Shown in pieces: positions 34,106-45,559 of a stretch of 64,000 bases of DNA (position 1 is its first letter; each line of letters begins with the position of its first letter). The stretch is from the NCBI RefSeq assembly GCF_947495925.1, contig NZ_CANMAU010000003.1:248001-312000 (forward strand), read 5' to 3'. The notes below the pieces were generated by a model. It had not been told where the DNA came from. It saw only the letters and a program-made list of their open reading frames with translations, and did not search any database. The translations under genes were made by a program, and so were the position numbers. Source of the DNA: an uncultured Algibacter sp. Its GTDB lineage: Bacteria; Bacteroidota; Bacteroidia; Flavobacteriales; Flavobacteriaceae.

Positions 34106-34593
34106 ATGAGTAAAGATACTATAGTTATACGAGAAATTGAACCTCAAGATAACGCGGAATTAGAACAAGTTATCAGAGCTTGTTTTCATGAGTTTAAAAT
34201 TCCTTTAGAGGGTACAGCTTACGCTGATGAAGAAACTCCTAAAATGTATGAGTCTTATAAAAAAGATAACGAAACATATTTTGTGCTCGATTGTAACGGA
34301 GAGATTTTAGGAGGTGGAGGTGTTAAACCGCTTAAAGGTTTTGAGGATGATATATGTGAAATTCAGAAAATGTACTTTTCTCCAGCCGTAAGAGGTAAGG
34401 GCTATGGAAGAGCATTATTTGAAAAATGTTTACAGGTCTCCAAAGAATTTGGGTATAAGAAGTGTTATTTAGAGTCTGCGTCGCAACTAAAAGCGGCTAT
34501 TCATATTTATGACAGTTACGGGTTTACTCATTTAAAAGAAGCTCTTGGAAATACTGGACATTACTCTTGTGGGGTATGGATGATTAAAACGTT

Positions 34594-34597
<4 letters not shown>
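34106..34597 (+). CDS. GNAT family N-acetyltransferase
   Basis: A 163-residue GNAT protein: IVIREIEPQDNAELEQVI opens the fold, GGGGVKPL and KMYFSPAVRGKGYGRALFEKCL form the acetyl-CoA binding strand and R/QxxGxG loop, and AIHIYDSYGFTHLKEAL closes it. The substrate is unknown. It overlaps prmC by 4 bp and is the first gene of a GNAT-prmC-ligA operon. Confidence 0.92.
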
Positions 34598-37436
<2,839 letters not shown>

Positions 37437-37523
37437 TTAACGCATTTTATCGATTAAATGTTATTTTTTTCGATTAATAACGTTTTTATGATTATGTTTG
37501 CTTATTAACCAGAATGAGCAATT

Positions 37524-38294
37524 ATGTCCAAATCGAAGATCTTGGTTGGTTTAGTTTTAGCGTTATATTTATTCTTCATAATTTTTGAAATTAGTGAAGA
37601 ATTTAATATTGCTTTTCTTTTGGATTCAGTTTTAATACCTGTTATAACAGCGTTTTATATTATACTTTGTAAAAGAAAGAATATATACTTTTTGTTGTTT
37701 TTAATTTGTTATTCAGTGTCCGAAATAATGGGGGTCGTAACACATTATATTCTTTATTATAATGTACCCATAGCGAATAGATCTATTTATTATGAATATG
37801 ATTACTATATAGGTAGTGCTCTGTATATAATAGGATATGCGCTTTTGTTTTTTAAAGTTATTAAAGAAATAAGTCTTAAGTATGTTTTAAGGAATTTTAA
37901 AATTCATCTCATCGTATTATCAGCATTAAACATTTATTTAATTTATGTGCTTCAGTTTATTGTGAAATCTGAATTGGAATACAAATTTCAGTATCACACA
38001 GAGTTAATCTATAATATAGTTACACTTATGTTGTTGTCTGGCGCATTGTTAACATATTTTTACAGAGATAACAAAAAGTCATTGTATCAATTTATTGGGG
38101 CCTTATTTATAGTTTTTTCAGAAGTGTTAGATATAGCCTATAATTATATAGATCAAAGAGCGTTGTTAAATATTATTGGCACGACGTTAGCATTGTGTGC
38201 TTTTTACTTCTTTTATCAACAAGCTTTGTTAAAACACTCAGCAAAGGTGGATAATGAACAATTTGCTTTAATGAATGATTCTAGTTTTTCTTAA
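37524..38294 (+). CDS. Multi-pass membrane protein, function unknown
   Basis: The 256-residue protein has about eight hydrophobic segments, starting at ILVGLVLALYLFFIIFEIS, and no recognised catalytic motif. The size and even spacing of helices resemble YhhN/lysoplasmalogenase-like proteins, but key motifs cannot be confirmed by eye. A similar 250-residue membrane protein is encoded at 38835-39590, on the other side of a DoxX-type gene, so the two may be distant paralogues. Its stop overlaps the convergent DoxX-type gene by 14 bp. Confidence 0.6.
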   Translation: MSKSKILVGLVLALYLFFIIFEISEEFNIAFLLDSVLIPVITAFYIILCKRKNIYFLLFLICYSVSEIMGVVTHYILYYNVPIANRSIYYEYDYYIGSALYIIGYALLFFKVIKEISLKYVLRNFKIHLIVLSALNIYLIYVLQFIVKSELEYKFQYHTELIYNIVTLMLLSGALLTYFYRDNKKSLYQFIGALFIVFSEVLDIAYNYIDQRALLNIIGTTLALCAFYFFYQQALLKHSAKVDNEQFALMNDSSFS

Positions 38295-38661
38295 AAAACG
38301 GAATCTGAGCTCTATTAAAGTATAAAATGATGCCAGCAAATATGAAGGTTATTATAGCCGTATAAAATAGAGTGCCATTATCATTATTTACTTCAATACC
38401 AATTTTAGTTAAATGCATTATTATTGCTCCGCCTATTATACCTATAGTCAAAGTTGCTCCTATCCATACCGTTTTAGGTATTAATAGAAGTATTCCAGCT
38501 ATGAGTTCTATGATGCCAATCCCGATTCTTCCTAAAGGTTCTAAGCCAACTTTTTCAAAAATATAAATACTATCAGGGTGGGCAGTAAATTTGAAACGCA
38601 ATGTTTGTATTAAGATGACGGAAACAATGATTCTAAGTACTAACGGAATATATTTTTTCAT
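38281..38661 (-). CDS. DoxX family membrane protein
   Basis: A 126-residue protein with four transmembrane helices. VLRIIVSVILIQTLRFKFTAHPDSIYIFEKVG and GRIGIGIIELIAGILLLIPKTVWIGA match the DoxX family. Members are poorly characterised, with links to redox stress. It is convergent with the eight-helix protein upstream and stands alone. Confidence 0.8.
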   Translation of the reverse strand: MKKYIPLVLRIIVSVILIQTLRFKFTAHPDSIYIFEKVGLEPLGRIGIGIIELIAGILLLIPKTVWIGATLTIGIIGGAIIMHLTKIGIEVNNDNGTLFYTAIITFIFAGIILYFNRAQIPFFKKN

Positions 38662-38834
38662 TTTAGTATGTTTTTATTTTGATTTAGACGGTTTTAAGGA
38701 GTTTACTTATCACATAAAAATTAAATCTTAGACGAAACGCACTTTTTTTATACGTTTCGTCGATAAAGCGTATGTTTTTTGTGATGAAATAACAATAATA
38801 GCTATGTTTGGTTTGACCTGTTTATGTTGATATT

Positions 38835-39590
38835 ATGAAAAATTGGAATTTATTTAGCTTTAACAAAGTGTTTTTTGTTGCCTTTTTTACTTTGGTAGTA
38901 CTTAACAGTTTTGCCGTTATTGTTAGAGACGATTTGGGTATGCAATTCATAAAGGTTTTAAGTATTCCTGTTTTCTTCATTTTCTTTTATGCTAGAAATA
39001 ATAAGATAAACATTTCATTAATTGTCTTCTTGGTGTTGGCCTTTTTGAGCGATGGTGTTCGTCTTCTATTTCATGATTTTAATATATTTTGTTTGGAAAG
39101 CGTATTTTATAGTTTTGCCTTTATGCAATTAATTGTTTTTATGCTGCCTAAATTTAAATTTATTCAATTTGACGGCTTGATAAAGGCTTATTTGTTAATG
39201 ATGTTTGGGGTTGTCGTTTTTTTTGCAAATGTTTTATATGATTTTGTCGGAATTGAATTTTTAAATAGTATGGAAACCATGTTGTTTTCTACAAAATGTA
39301 CAGTGATAACGGCTTTGGTATTTGTTACTTATGGGGTGTATTTGCACGTTCAAAGTAAACAATCGATATTGTTTTTAATTGCCACGGTGTGTTTTGGGTT
39401 TTCTTGTATCTTAGATTATTTAAACTTTTCTTTTGTTAATGTTTGGAGTTTTATGATTTTAAATAGAATTACATATTTACTTGGAATATATTTTATATTC
39501 AGATTTATCATAGAAGAAAATAAACTTAAAACCAGGCAAATAGAAGTTGATGTTCAGGAAAACTTCTCAAGTGATAATATCTTTGTTTAG
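38835..39590 (+). CDS. Multi-pass membrane protein, function unknown
   Basis: The 251-residue protein has about eight hydrophobic helices (first at VFFVAFFTLVVLNSFAVIV) and a charged tail (ENKLKTRQIEVDVQENFSS). No motif identifies an activity; topology and length recall the protein at 37524-38294 and the YhhN group. The following 228 bp before the next gene hold only a promoter box. Confidence 0.55.
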   Translation: MKNWNLFSFNKVFFVAFFTLVVLNSFAVIVRDDLGMQFIKVLSIPVFFIFFYARNNKINISLIVFLVLAFLSDGVRLLFHDFNIFCLESVFYSFAFMQLIVFMLPKFKFIQFDGLIKAYLLMMFGVVVFFANVLYDFVGIEFLNSMETMLFSTKCTVITALVFVTYGVYLHVQSKQSILFLIATVCFGFSCILDYLNFSFVNVWSFMILNRITYLLGIYFIFRFIIEENKLKTRQIEVDVQENFSSDNIFV

Positions 39591-39793
39591 ACTTAAGAAT
39601 ATGTTTTTAACTTAATGTGCTTGATATTATTAAAACTAAAACCAATTCTCTCCTAAGTTAATAGCAACGCAATTACATTTTTTATTAAGATACTTTTTAT
39701 TAACCTCCTTCTGCCTTAGGGATAAAATATTTAACAAAAAGAATAAATGTGTAAAGCTGATGTATAAATCAAAAATTTTGGATGTACTTTTGC

Positions 39794-39801
39794 TACCTTT
39801 G
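39794..39801 (+). promoter_or_regulatory. -7 promoter box (TACCTTTG)
   Basis: TACCTTTG fits TAnnTTTG and ends 17 nt before the ATG of the DUF6913 gene that leads into dapA. The -33 element is weak. Confidence 0.5.
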
Positions 39802-39818
39802 TGCAAAGTATAAGGTAA

Positions 39819-40340
39819 ATGATTTTAAAGGGTTTTAAGGATAAATCAAATCAAAAATACTTAAACAAGTTGGTGTCAGAAAGACATGTAAATGTTAGTG
39901 AAGATGCAGTTGTTAGTATGGGAGTTATCTTTAATATCGATGAGGTTGAAAATTTTGAACTGTTTGCAATATTGGCTGAATATATTCGAGTAAGGCCTAA
40001 TAGATTAAAAGTGATAGCGTTTTCTGAAAGTAAAAGAGAGGTTCTTAATACTTGGGATGAATGTTATACTCCAAAAGATTTTGGTTGGAATGGAGCCGTG
40101 AAAAATGGCGGATTAGAATCTTTTTTGAATACAGAATTTGATCTTTTAATTAGTTATTACAGAGAAGAATTTTTAGAACTTAAAATGATAACTGCATTGT
40201 CAAAATCAAAATTTAAAATTGGGATATTACAATCAGACAAACGCATAAATGATTTGATTATTAAAACGAGCCTAAATGAGTTTCATTTATTTAAAGAAGA
40301 AGTCTTCAAATATTTAAAAATATTAAATAAAATAAAGTAG
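39819..40340 (+). CDS. DUF6913-type protein upstream of dapA
   Basis: A 173-residue cytoplasmic protein recognised as a Bacteroidetes-specific family only. It is alpha/beta with strand-like segments VVSMGVIFNIDE, RLKVIAFSE, FDLLISYY and FKIGILQSD at regular spacing, which recalls a small Rossmann-like fold. It ends 2 bp before dapA, a linkage common in Flavobacteriia, which hints at a connection with lysine/diaminopimelate synthesis, but nothing in it shows an activity. Confidence 0.65.
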   Translation: MILKGFKDKSNQKYLNKLVSERHVNVSEDAVVSMGVIFNIDEVENFELFAILAEYIRVRPNRLKVIAFSESKREVLNTWDECYTPKDFGWNGAVKNGGLESFLNTEFDLLISYYREEFLELKMITALSKSKFKIGILQSDKRINDLIIKTSLNEFHLFKEEVFKYLKILNKIK

Positions 40341-40342
40341 TA

Positions 40343-41218
40343 ATGAGTAAATTTTTAGGTACCGGTGTAGCGCTGGTAACACCCTTTCATTCAGATTTAA
40401 GTATAGATCATAAAGCACTTAGTAATATTGTGAATTTTAACATTGATAATGGGACCGATTATCTTGTTATTTGTGGCACAACGGCAGAGAGTGTTACGCT
40501 TTCTAAGCAAGAAAAGAAAGATGTTATAGCTACAATATCGAATGCAAATAATGCACGAGTGCCTATGGTTTTAGGTATTGGTGGAAATAATACGGCTACT
40601 ATTATTGAAGAAATAGAATCAACTGACCTGACTGATATTGATGCCATCTTATCGGTGTCACCATATTATAGTAAGCCAACTCAAGAAGGTATTTATCAAC
40701 ATTTCAAGGTTATTGCGGAAGCTTCACCAGTTGATGTTATTTTATATAATGTTCCTGGCAGAACGTCTAAAAATGTAGATGTTCAAACTACTTTGAGGTT
40801 AGCTCAGGATTTTAACAATATTATAGGAGTTAAAGAAGCTGGAAATAATATGTCTCAATATTATGAGTTATTAAAAAACAAGCCTGAAGATTTTTTAGTT
40901 ATTTCTGGTGATGATGATTTGGCATTAGGAGTTACTTTAGCAGGAGGATCTGGTGTTATTTCGGTAATTGGTCAAGCTTTTCCTAAAGAATTTTCAAATA
41001 TGATTCGTTTGGGGTTAAAAGGAGATGCAAAAGATGCTTTTGAGTTGCATTATAAATTAATGGATGTTATAGGTTATATTTTCGAGGAAAATAACCCAGC
41101 AGGTATTAAGGCTGTCTTTGAAGCTTTAAATTTATGTAGTGATCAGGTAAAACTACCTCTTGTTCCTGCTTCACCAGAATTAAAAGAGAAAATACATAGC
41201 TTCGTTCGAAATTTTTAG
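40343..41218 (+). CDS. dapA: 4-hydroxy-tetrahydrodipicolinate synthase
   Basis: A 291-residue (beta/alpha)8 aldolase. The substrate-binding GTTAESVTLS, the Tyr in VILYNVPGRTSKNV and the Schiff-base Lys in IIGVKEAGNN are all present. It condenses pyruvate with aspartate semialdehyde in the diaminopimelate and lysine pathway, upstream of the DapF enzyme also encoded in this window. The channel gene follows after 2 bp. Confidence 0.97.
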   Translation: MSKFLGTGVALVTPFHSDLSIDHKALSNIVNFNIDNGTDYLVICGTTAESVTLSKQEKKDVIATISNANNARVPMVLGIGGNNTATIIEEIESTDLTDIDAILSVSPYYSKPTQEGIYQHFKVIAEASPVDVILYNVPGRTSKNVDVQTTLRLAQDFNNIIGVKEAGNNMSQYYELLKNKPEDFLVISGDDDLALGVTLAGGSGVISVIGQAFPKEFSNMIRLGLKGDAKDAFELHYKLMDVIGYIFEENNPAGIKAVFEALNLCSDQVKLPLVPASPELKEKIHSFVRNF

Positions 41219-41220
41219 TT

Positions 41221-42144
41221 TTGGGAAAAAAGATTAAAGACCCTGGGATTGGTAATTCGTCGACGCAGTTTGCAAAACGAATGATAAATGAAGATGGATC
41301 TTTTAATGTTGTTCATTTAAATAGAAATAGAAGGTTTTCTGAGGCATATAATTACCTTATAGGTATTTCTTGGTGGGAGTTTTTTAGTTTGTCATTTCTA
41401 TCATATGTATTAGCAAATTTTTGTTTTGCATTGATATACATGTTAATAGGGGTAGATCAAATTGCCATACCTACAAGTGATTTTTTTCAGGATTTTCTCC
41501 ATGCTTTTTTCTTCTCATCACAAACGTTTACTACTCTTGGTTACGGAACAATGTCTCCCAATGGACTTTCAAGTGGAATTGTTTCGTCTATTGAAGCCTT
41601 TTTAGGTTTAATGTTTTTTGCTTTTACCACAGGATTATTATACGGCCGTTTTTCTAAGCCAAAAGCAGCAATTCGTTTTAGTAAGCATTTGGTGTTAAGG
41701 AAATTTGGAAAGCATAAGGCTTTAATGTTTAGAATTGAAAACGACAGAAAAAGTACAATGATTGATCCTACGGTATCGGTAACCCTAATGTTATCAAAAG
41801 AAAGAAAAGAGGGTGAATATCATAATGAGTTTTATACTTTAGGTTTAGAGCGTCAAACCATTCGGTTTTTACCAACTACCTGGACCATTGTACATGAAAT
41901 AAACAAAGAGAGTCCATTACATGAGTTTTCAGAAAACGATCTAGCAAAGCAACATGGTGAATTGGTTGTTATGGTTAGTTATTATGACGAATCTTTTAAT
42001 CAAGTCGTTCATCAAATGTATTCTTATATGATAAGTGATGTTAAGTTTAATTACAAGTTTGTTAAAGCTTACTACTACAACGAAAATGGTAAAATGGTAC
42101 TTGATCACAAACTTTTTGATTGCATAGAATCAGTAAAAAGTTAA
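41221..42144 (+). CDS. Inward-rectifier (KirBac-type) potassium channel
   Basis: The 307-residue protein starts at a TTG 2 bp after dapA. Two transmembrane helices (about 49-72 and 120-145) flank the pore helix and selectivity filter TFTTLGYGTMSPNG. The rest, about 150 residues, is the cytoplasmic immunoglobulin-like domain of Kir channels (KALMFRIENDRKSTMIDPTVSVTLML). This two-helix plus Ig-like layout separates it from KcsA-type channels. It conducts K+ and is usually gated by lipids or pH. Link to dapA appears to be co-transcription only. Confidence 0.9.
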   Translation: MGKKIKDPGIGNSSTQFAKRMINEDGSFNVVHLNRNRRFSEAYNYLIGISWWEFFSLSFLSYVLANFCFALIYMLIGVDQIAIPTSDFFQDFLHAFFFSSQTFTTLGYGTMSPNGLSSGIVSSIEAFLGLMFFAFTTGLLYGRFSKPKAAIRFSKHLVLRKFGKHKALMFRIENDRKSTMIDPTVSVTLMLSKERKEGEYHNEFYTLGLERQTIRFLPTTWTIVHEINKESPLHEFSENDLAKQHGELVVMVSYYDESFNQVVHQMYSYMISDVKFNYKFVKAYYYNENGKMVLDHKLFDCIESVKS

Positions 42145-42226
42145 ATATTACTTAAACCTTGCTATTACTGTATTTCAAGAATTATTTTCGTTATAAATAA
42201 TATTTTTATAATCCATTTTATTAACT

Positions 42227-42234
42227 TAATTTTG
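42227..42234 (+). promoter_or_regulatory. -7 promoter box (TAATTTTG) of the bamD operon
   Basis: TAATTTTG fits TAnnTTTG and ends 18 nt before the bamD ATG. Confidence 0.5.
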
Positions 42235-42252
42235 CATTCTGTTTAAAAATCT

Positions 42253-43062
42253 ATGAACAAGTTTTTTTATATATTATTTGTAGCCATCGTTTTAACAAGT
42301 TGCAGTGAATATCATAAGGTGTTAAAAGCACCAGATGTTGGTGCAAAGTTTAAGCTGGGAGAGCAACTTTATAACGAAGGTAAATATGAAAAAGCAAATA
42401 AGCTTTTTGCTCAAATTGTGCCAAACTATAGAGGGAAGCCGCAGGCAGAAAAATTAATGTATTTATACTCTTATTCTTTTTACAAAACAGAAGATTATTA
42501 TGTAGCTGGTTATCAGTTTGAGCGTTTTGTATCTAGTTATCCGCGAAGTGAAAAACTAGAAGAAGCAGCTTTTTTAAGCGTGAAAAGTTACTATATGTTG
42601 TCTCCAGTATATAGTAAATCGCAAAAAGAAACTAAAGAGGCCATTGAGAAACTCCAAGAATTTATCAATTTATTTCCGGAGTCAAAATATTTGGATGAGG
42701 CTAATGAGTTGATGAAGGAATTGGTTTTTAAATTAGAGAAGAAAGCATTTGAAATAGCGAGACAATATAACACGATATCAGACTACCAAGCATCCATTAA
42801 ATCATTTGAAAATTTTATTTTTGAATATCCGGGATCAACATTTCGTGAAGAAGCTTTGTATTACAGATTAGATTCTGCTTATAAATTAGCTGTAAATAGT
42901 GTAGAGAGAAAGCGTCAAGAACGTTTGGAAATAGCAAAAGACTACTATAATACCTTTAAAGGTTCATATGCCGAATCAAAACATGTTGAAGAGGCTGATG
43001 AAATGGCGGTTGTTATAGATGAAGAATTAAAAGAATATAGCCCAAAAGTTAAACAATTATAA
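42253..43062 (+). CDS. bamD: Outer-membrane assembly lipoprotein BamD
   Basis: The 269-residue lipoprotein (lipobox VLTSC, Cys17) consists of tetratricopeptide-type repeats: FKLGEQLYNEGKYEKANKLF, AGYQFERFVSSYPRSEKLEEAAF, AIEKLQEFINLFPESKYLDEA and SIKSFENFIFEYPGSTFREEA. This is the BamD/YfiO architecture of the BAM complex that inserts outer-membrane beta-barrels. It heads a cluster with rpoZ, coaBC, porD and recN spaced by a few bases each. Confidence 0.93.
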   Translation: MNKFFYILFVAIVLTSCSEYHKVLKAPDVGAKFKLGEQLYNEGKYEKANKLFAQIVPNYRGKPQAEKLMYLYSYSFYKTEDYYVAGYQFERFVSSYPRSEKLEEAAFLSVKSYYMLSPVYSKSQKETKEAIEKLQEFINLFPESKYLDEANELMKELVFKLEKKAFEIARQYNTISDYQASIKSFENFIFEYPGSTFREEALYYRLDSAYKLAVNSVERKRQERLEIAKDYYNTFKGSYAESKHVEEADEMAVVIDEELKEYSPKVKQL

Positions 43063-43064
43063 TA

Positions 43065-43394
43065 ATGGATTTAAAGAAGACCAATGCTCCAGTTAATACG
43101 GTAACGTATGACAGAAATCAAGTAGATGAGCCAACAGAGAACATTTATGAGTCAATTTCTATCATTTCTAGACGTGCTGAACAAATTAACACAGAGATTA
43201 AAAAAGAACTAATTGATAAGTTAGAAGAGTTTGCTACTTACAATGATAGTCTTGAAGAAATCTTTGAAAATAAAGAGCAAATTGAGGTTTCAAAATTTTA
43301 CGAAAAATTACCTAAACCTCATGCGTTAGCGGTTCAAGAATGGTTAACCGATAAAATTTATTTTAGAAATACTGAGGAAGACTCTCAGGAATAA
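43065..43394 (+). CDS. rpoZ: DNA-directed RNA polymerase subunit omega, Bacteroidetes type
   Basis: A 109-residue protein of the Bacteroidetes omega/Rpb6 group. The EPTENIYESISIISRRAEQINTEIK segment corresponds to the conserved omega helix (usual form YELVLVAAKRARQI). The C-terminal half (NDSLEEIFENKEQIEVSKFYEKLPKPHALAVQEW) is the lineage-specific part. It aids assembly of beta' in the core enzyme. It starts 2 bp after bamD and ends 6 bp before coaBC, as in related species. Confidence 0.85.
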   Translation: MDLKKTNAPVNTVTYDRNQVDEPTENIYESISIISRRAEQINTEIKKELIDKLEEFATYNDSLEEIFENKEQIEVSKFYEKLPKPHALAVQEWLTDKIYFRNTEEDSQE

Positions 43395-43400
43395 TTTCTT

Positions 43401-44612
43401 ATGAGTATACTAAGCGGCAAAAATTTACTATTAGGCATTACTGGTGGTATTGCCGCTTATAAAACGGCTTCATTAGTTCGGTTTTTGGTAAAGCGTGGTG
43501 CACATGTAAAAGTTGTTATGACTCCAGCTGCTAAAGATTTTATTACACCATTAACCCTATCAACACTTTCAAAAAATCCAGTATATTCTTCTTTTACAAA
43601 CGAAGACGATGATAATGCGGTATGGAATAATCACGTAGACTTAGGCTTATGGGCAAACTTATTTGTTGTTGCACCGGCAACTGCAAATACCATGTCTAAA
43701 ATGGCAAATGGTGTATGCGATAATTTATTATTAGCTACATATTTGTCTGCTAAATGTCCCGTATATTTTGCTCCAGCCATGGATTTAGATATGTACAAGC
43801 ACCCTACGACATTAGAATCATTTGAAAAATTAAATGCGTTTGGAAATGTAATGATTCCTGCGACTAGTGGTGAATTGGCTAGCGGATTGGTTGGGGAAGG
43901 CAGAATGGCAGAACCTGAAGATATTGTAGCTTTCATTGAGAAGGATATCTTGAATAAACTACCATTACGCGGAAAAAGAGTTTTGATTACTGCTGGACCA
44001 ACTTATGAGGCCATAGACCCTGTTCGATTTATAGGCAATCATTCAAGCGGCAAAATGGGGTTTGAAATAGCTAAAGCATCTGCTGATTTAGGAGCTGAGG
44101 TTATTTTGGTTACAGGACCAACACACGAAAACATCTCTCATACGCTCGTTAAGGTTATTCCTGTTGTAAGTGCACAAAATATGTATGATGCTGTGCATAG
44201 TCATTTTAAAACTGCTGATATTGCTATACTTTCGGCGGCAGTTGCAGATTTTAGCCCTAAAGAAGTAGCTATTCAGAAAATAAAAAAGAAGTCCTCAACG
44301 TTAACTTTAGAGTTAGAAAAGACTAAGGATATTTTGGCTTCTTTAGGAGATATTAAAAAAGATCAGTTTTTGGTTGGGTTTGCTTTAGAAACTAATAACG
44401 AAATTGAAAATGCCAAAGGGAAACTTAAAAGAAAGAATTTAAATTTAATTGTATTAAATTCGTTAAATGATAAAGGTGCAGGTTTTAAAGGTAATACGAA
44501 TAAAGTCACTTTTATTGATGATAAAGAAAAGATTACTGAATTTGAATTGAAATCAAAAGCAGAAGTTGCTATTGATTTATTAAATAAAATCATATCAGAT
44601 ATTGATGCGTAA
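43401..44612 (+). CDS. coaBC: Bifunctional phosphopantothenoylcysteine decarboxylase/synthase
   Basis: A 403-residue fusion. The CoaC flavoprotein half starts GKNLLLGITGGIAAYKTASLVRFLV and has VVAPATANTMSKMANGVCDNLL and the Cys-containing flap region; the CoaB half starts near residue 190 (LRGKRVLITAGPTYEAIDPVRFIGNHSSGKMG). Together they make 4'-phosphopantetheine from phosphopantothenate in CoA synthesis. CoaE of the same pathway is encoded at 50106-50696. Confidence 0.97.
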   Translation: MSILSGKNLLLGITGGIAAYKTASLVRFLVKRGAHVKVVMTPAAKDFITPLTLSTLSKNPVYSSFTNEDDDNAVWNNHVDLGLWANLFVVAPATANTMSKMANGVCDNLLLATYLSAKCPVYFAPAMDLDMYKHPTTLESFEKLNAFGNVMIPATSGELASGLVGEGRMAEPEDIVAFIEKDILNKLPLRGKRVLITAGPTYEAIDPVRFIGNHSSGKMGFEIAKASADLGAEVILVTGPTHENISHTLVKVIPVVSAQNMYDAVHSHFKTADIAILSAAVADFSPKEVAIQKIKKKSSTLTLELEKTKDILASLGDIKKDQFLVGFALETNNEIENAKGKLKRKNLNLIVLNSLNDKGAGFKGNTNKVTFIDDKEKITEFELKSKAEVAIDLLNKIISDIDA

Positions 44613-45492
44613 CATTTTAGTTTTAGTATTAGTTTGTTTTAGTTTTACGGGAATTGCTCAAGAGTTAAATTGTAATGTTGTAGTAGATGCTAGACAAACT
44701 GGGAATGAGAACTTCCCTATTTTTAAGACTCTGGAAAAGCAGGTAACAGAGTTTATAAATAATACAAAATGGACTGATAAAACGTATAAGTCTCAAGAGC
44801 GTATTAACTGCAGCATGGTTATAAATGTAAGTAGTTATGCAGGCGAAACTTTTAGAGCTACATTACAAGTGCAAGCTTCAAGGCCCATTTATGCATCTTC
44901 ATTTAGCACACCTACATATAATTTTAACGATAAGGATTTTACATTTACATATCTTGAGTTTCAAAATTTAATATACAATCCAACGCAGTTTGAGTCTAAC
45001 CTTATATCTGTTTTAGCATTTCATGTTTATATGATATTGGCGTTAGATGCCGATAGTTTTTCGCCTAAAGGAGGACTTGATTATTATAAACAAGCTCAAG
45101 TAATTACAAATTATTCTCAGCAAGGAAATTTTAAGGGTTGGAAATTAGAAGATGGTTTACAAAGCAGATTTGCGCTTATTGATAATATCTTATCTCCTAC
45201 ATTTAAGGAATATAGAGATGTAATGTACGATTATCATAGAATGGGATTAGATGTAATGAGCGAAAACGTAAAAACCGGTAAAGATGCTATTGCAAAGTCA
45301 TTAACTAAGTTTGCCTCCATGAATAGCAGAAGACCTAATTCTTTTTTATTGCGGACCTTTTTTGACGCAAAATCTGATGAAATTGAGCAAATTTTCTCTG
45401 ATGGTCCAAGCGTAAATATTACAGAGGTTAAAGAAACGCTTCAAAAAGTAGCGCCTATGTACAGTAGTAAATGGCAAAATATTAAGTATTAA
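44605..45492 (+). CDS. porD: DUF4835 protein, PorD-like T9SS component
   Basis: The ATG at 44605 overlaps coaBC by 8 bp and gives 295 residues with a signal peptide (MRNILVLVLVCFSFTGIAQ). QELNCNVVVDARQTGNENFPIFKTLEKQVTEFINNTKW and the FTYLEFQNLIYNPTQFESNLISVLAFHVYMILALDADSF block identify DUF4835, the family of PorD in Porphyromonas gingivalis, which is needed for type IX secretion. The window also contains a T9SS cargo at 16185-17618. The exact step PorD serves is not established. Confidence 0.85.
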   Translation: MRNILVLVLVCFSFTGIAQELNCNVVVDARQTGNENFPIFKTLEKQVTEFINNTKWTDKTYKSQERINCSMVINVSSYAGETFRATLQVQASRPIYASSFSTPTYNFNDKDFTFTYLEFQNLIYNPTQFESNLISVLAFHVYMILALDADSFSPKGGLDYYKQAQVITNYSQQGNFKGWKLEDGLQSRFALIDNILSPTFKEYRDVMYDYHRMGLDVMSENVKTGKDAIAKSLTKFASMNSRRPNSFLLRTFFDAKSDEIEQIFSDGPSVNITEVKETLQKVAPMYSSKWQNIKY

Positions 45493-45559
45493 AGTTTTAA
45501 TGCTTTTGTCTCTCTTTCACTATATTTAACTTATCCTAATTTAAACGCTTTTAGAAGTT

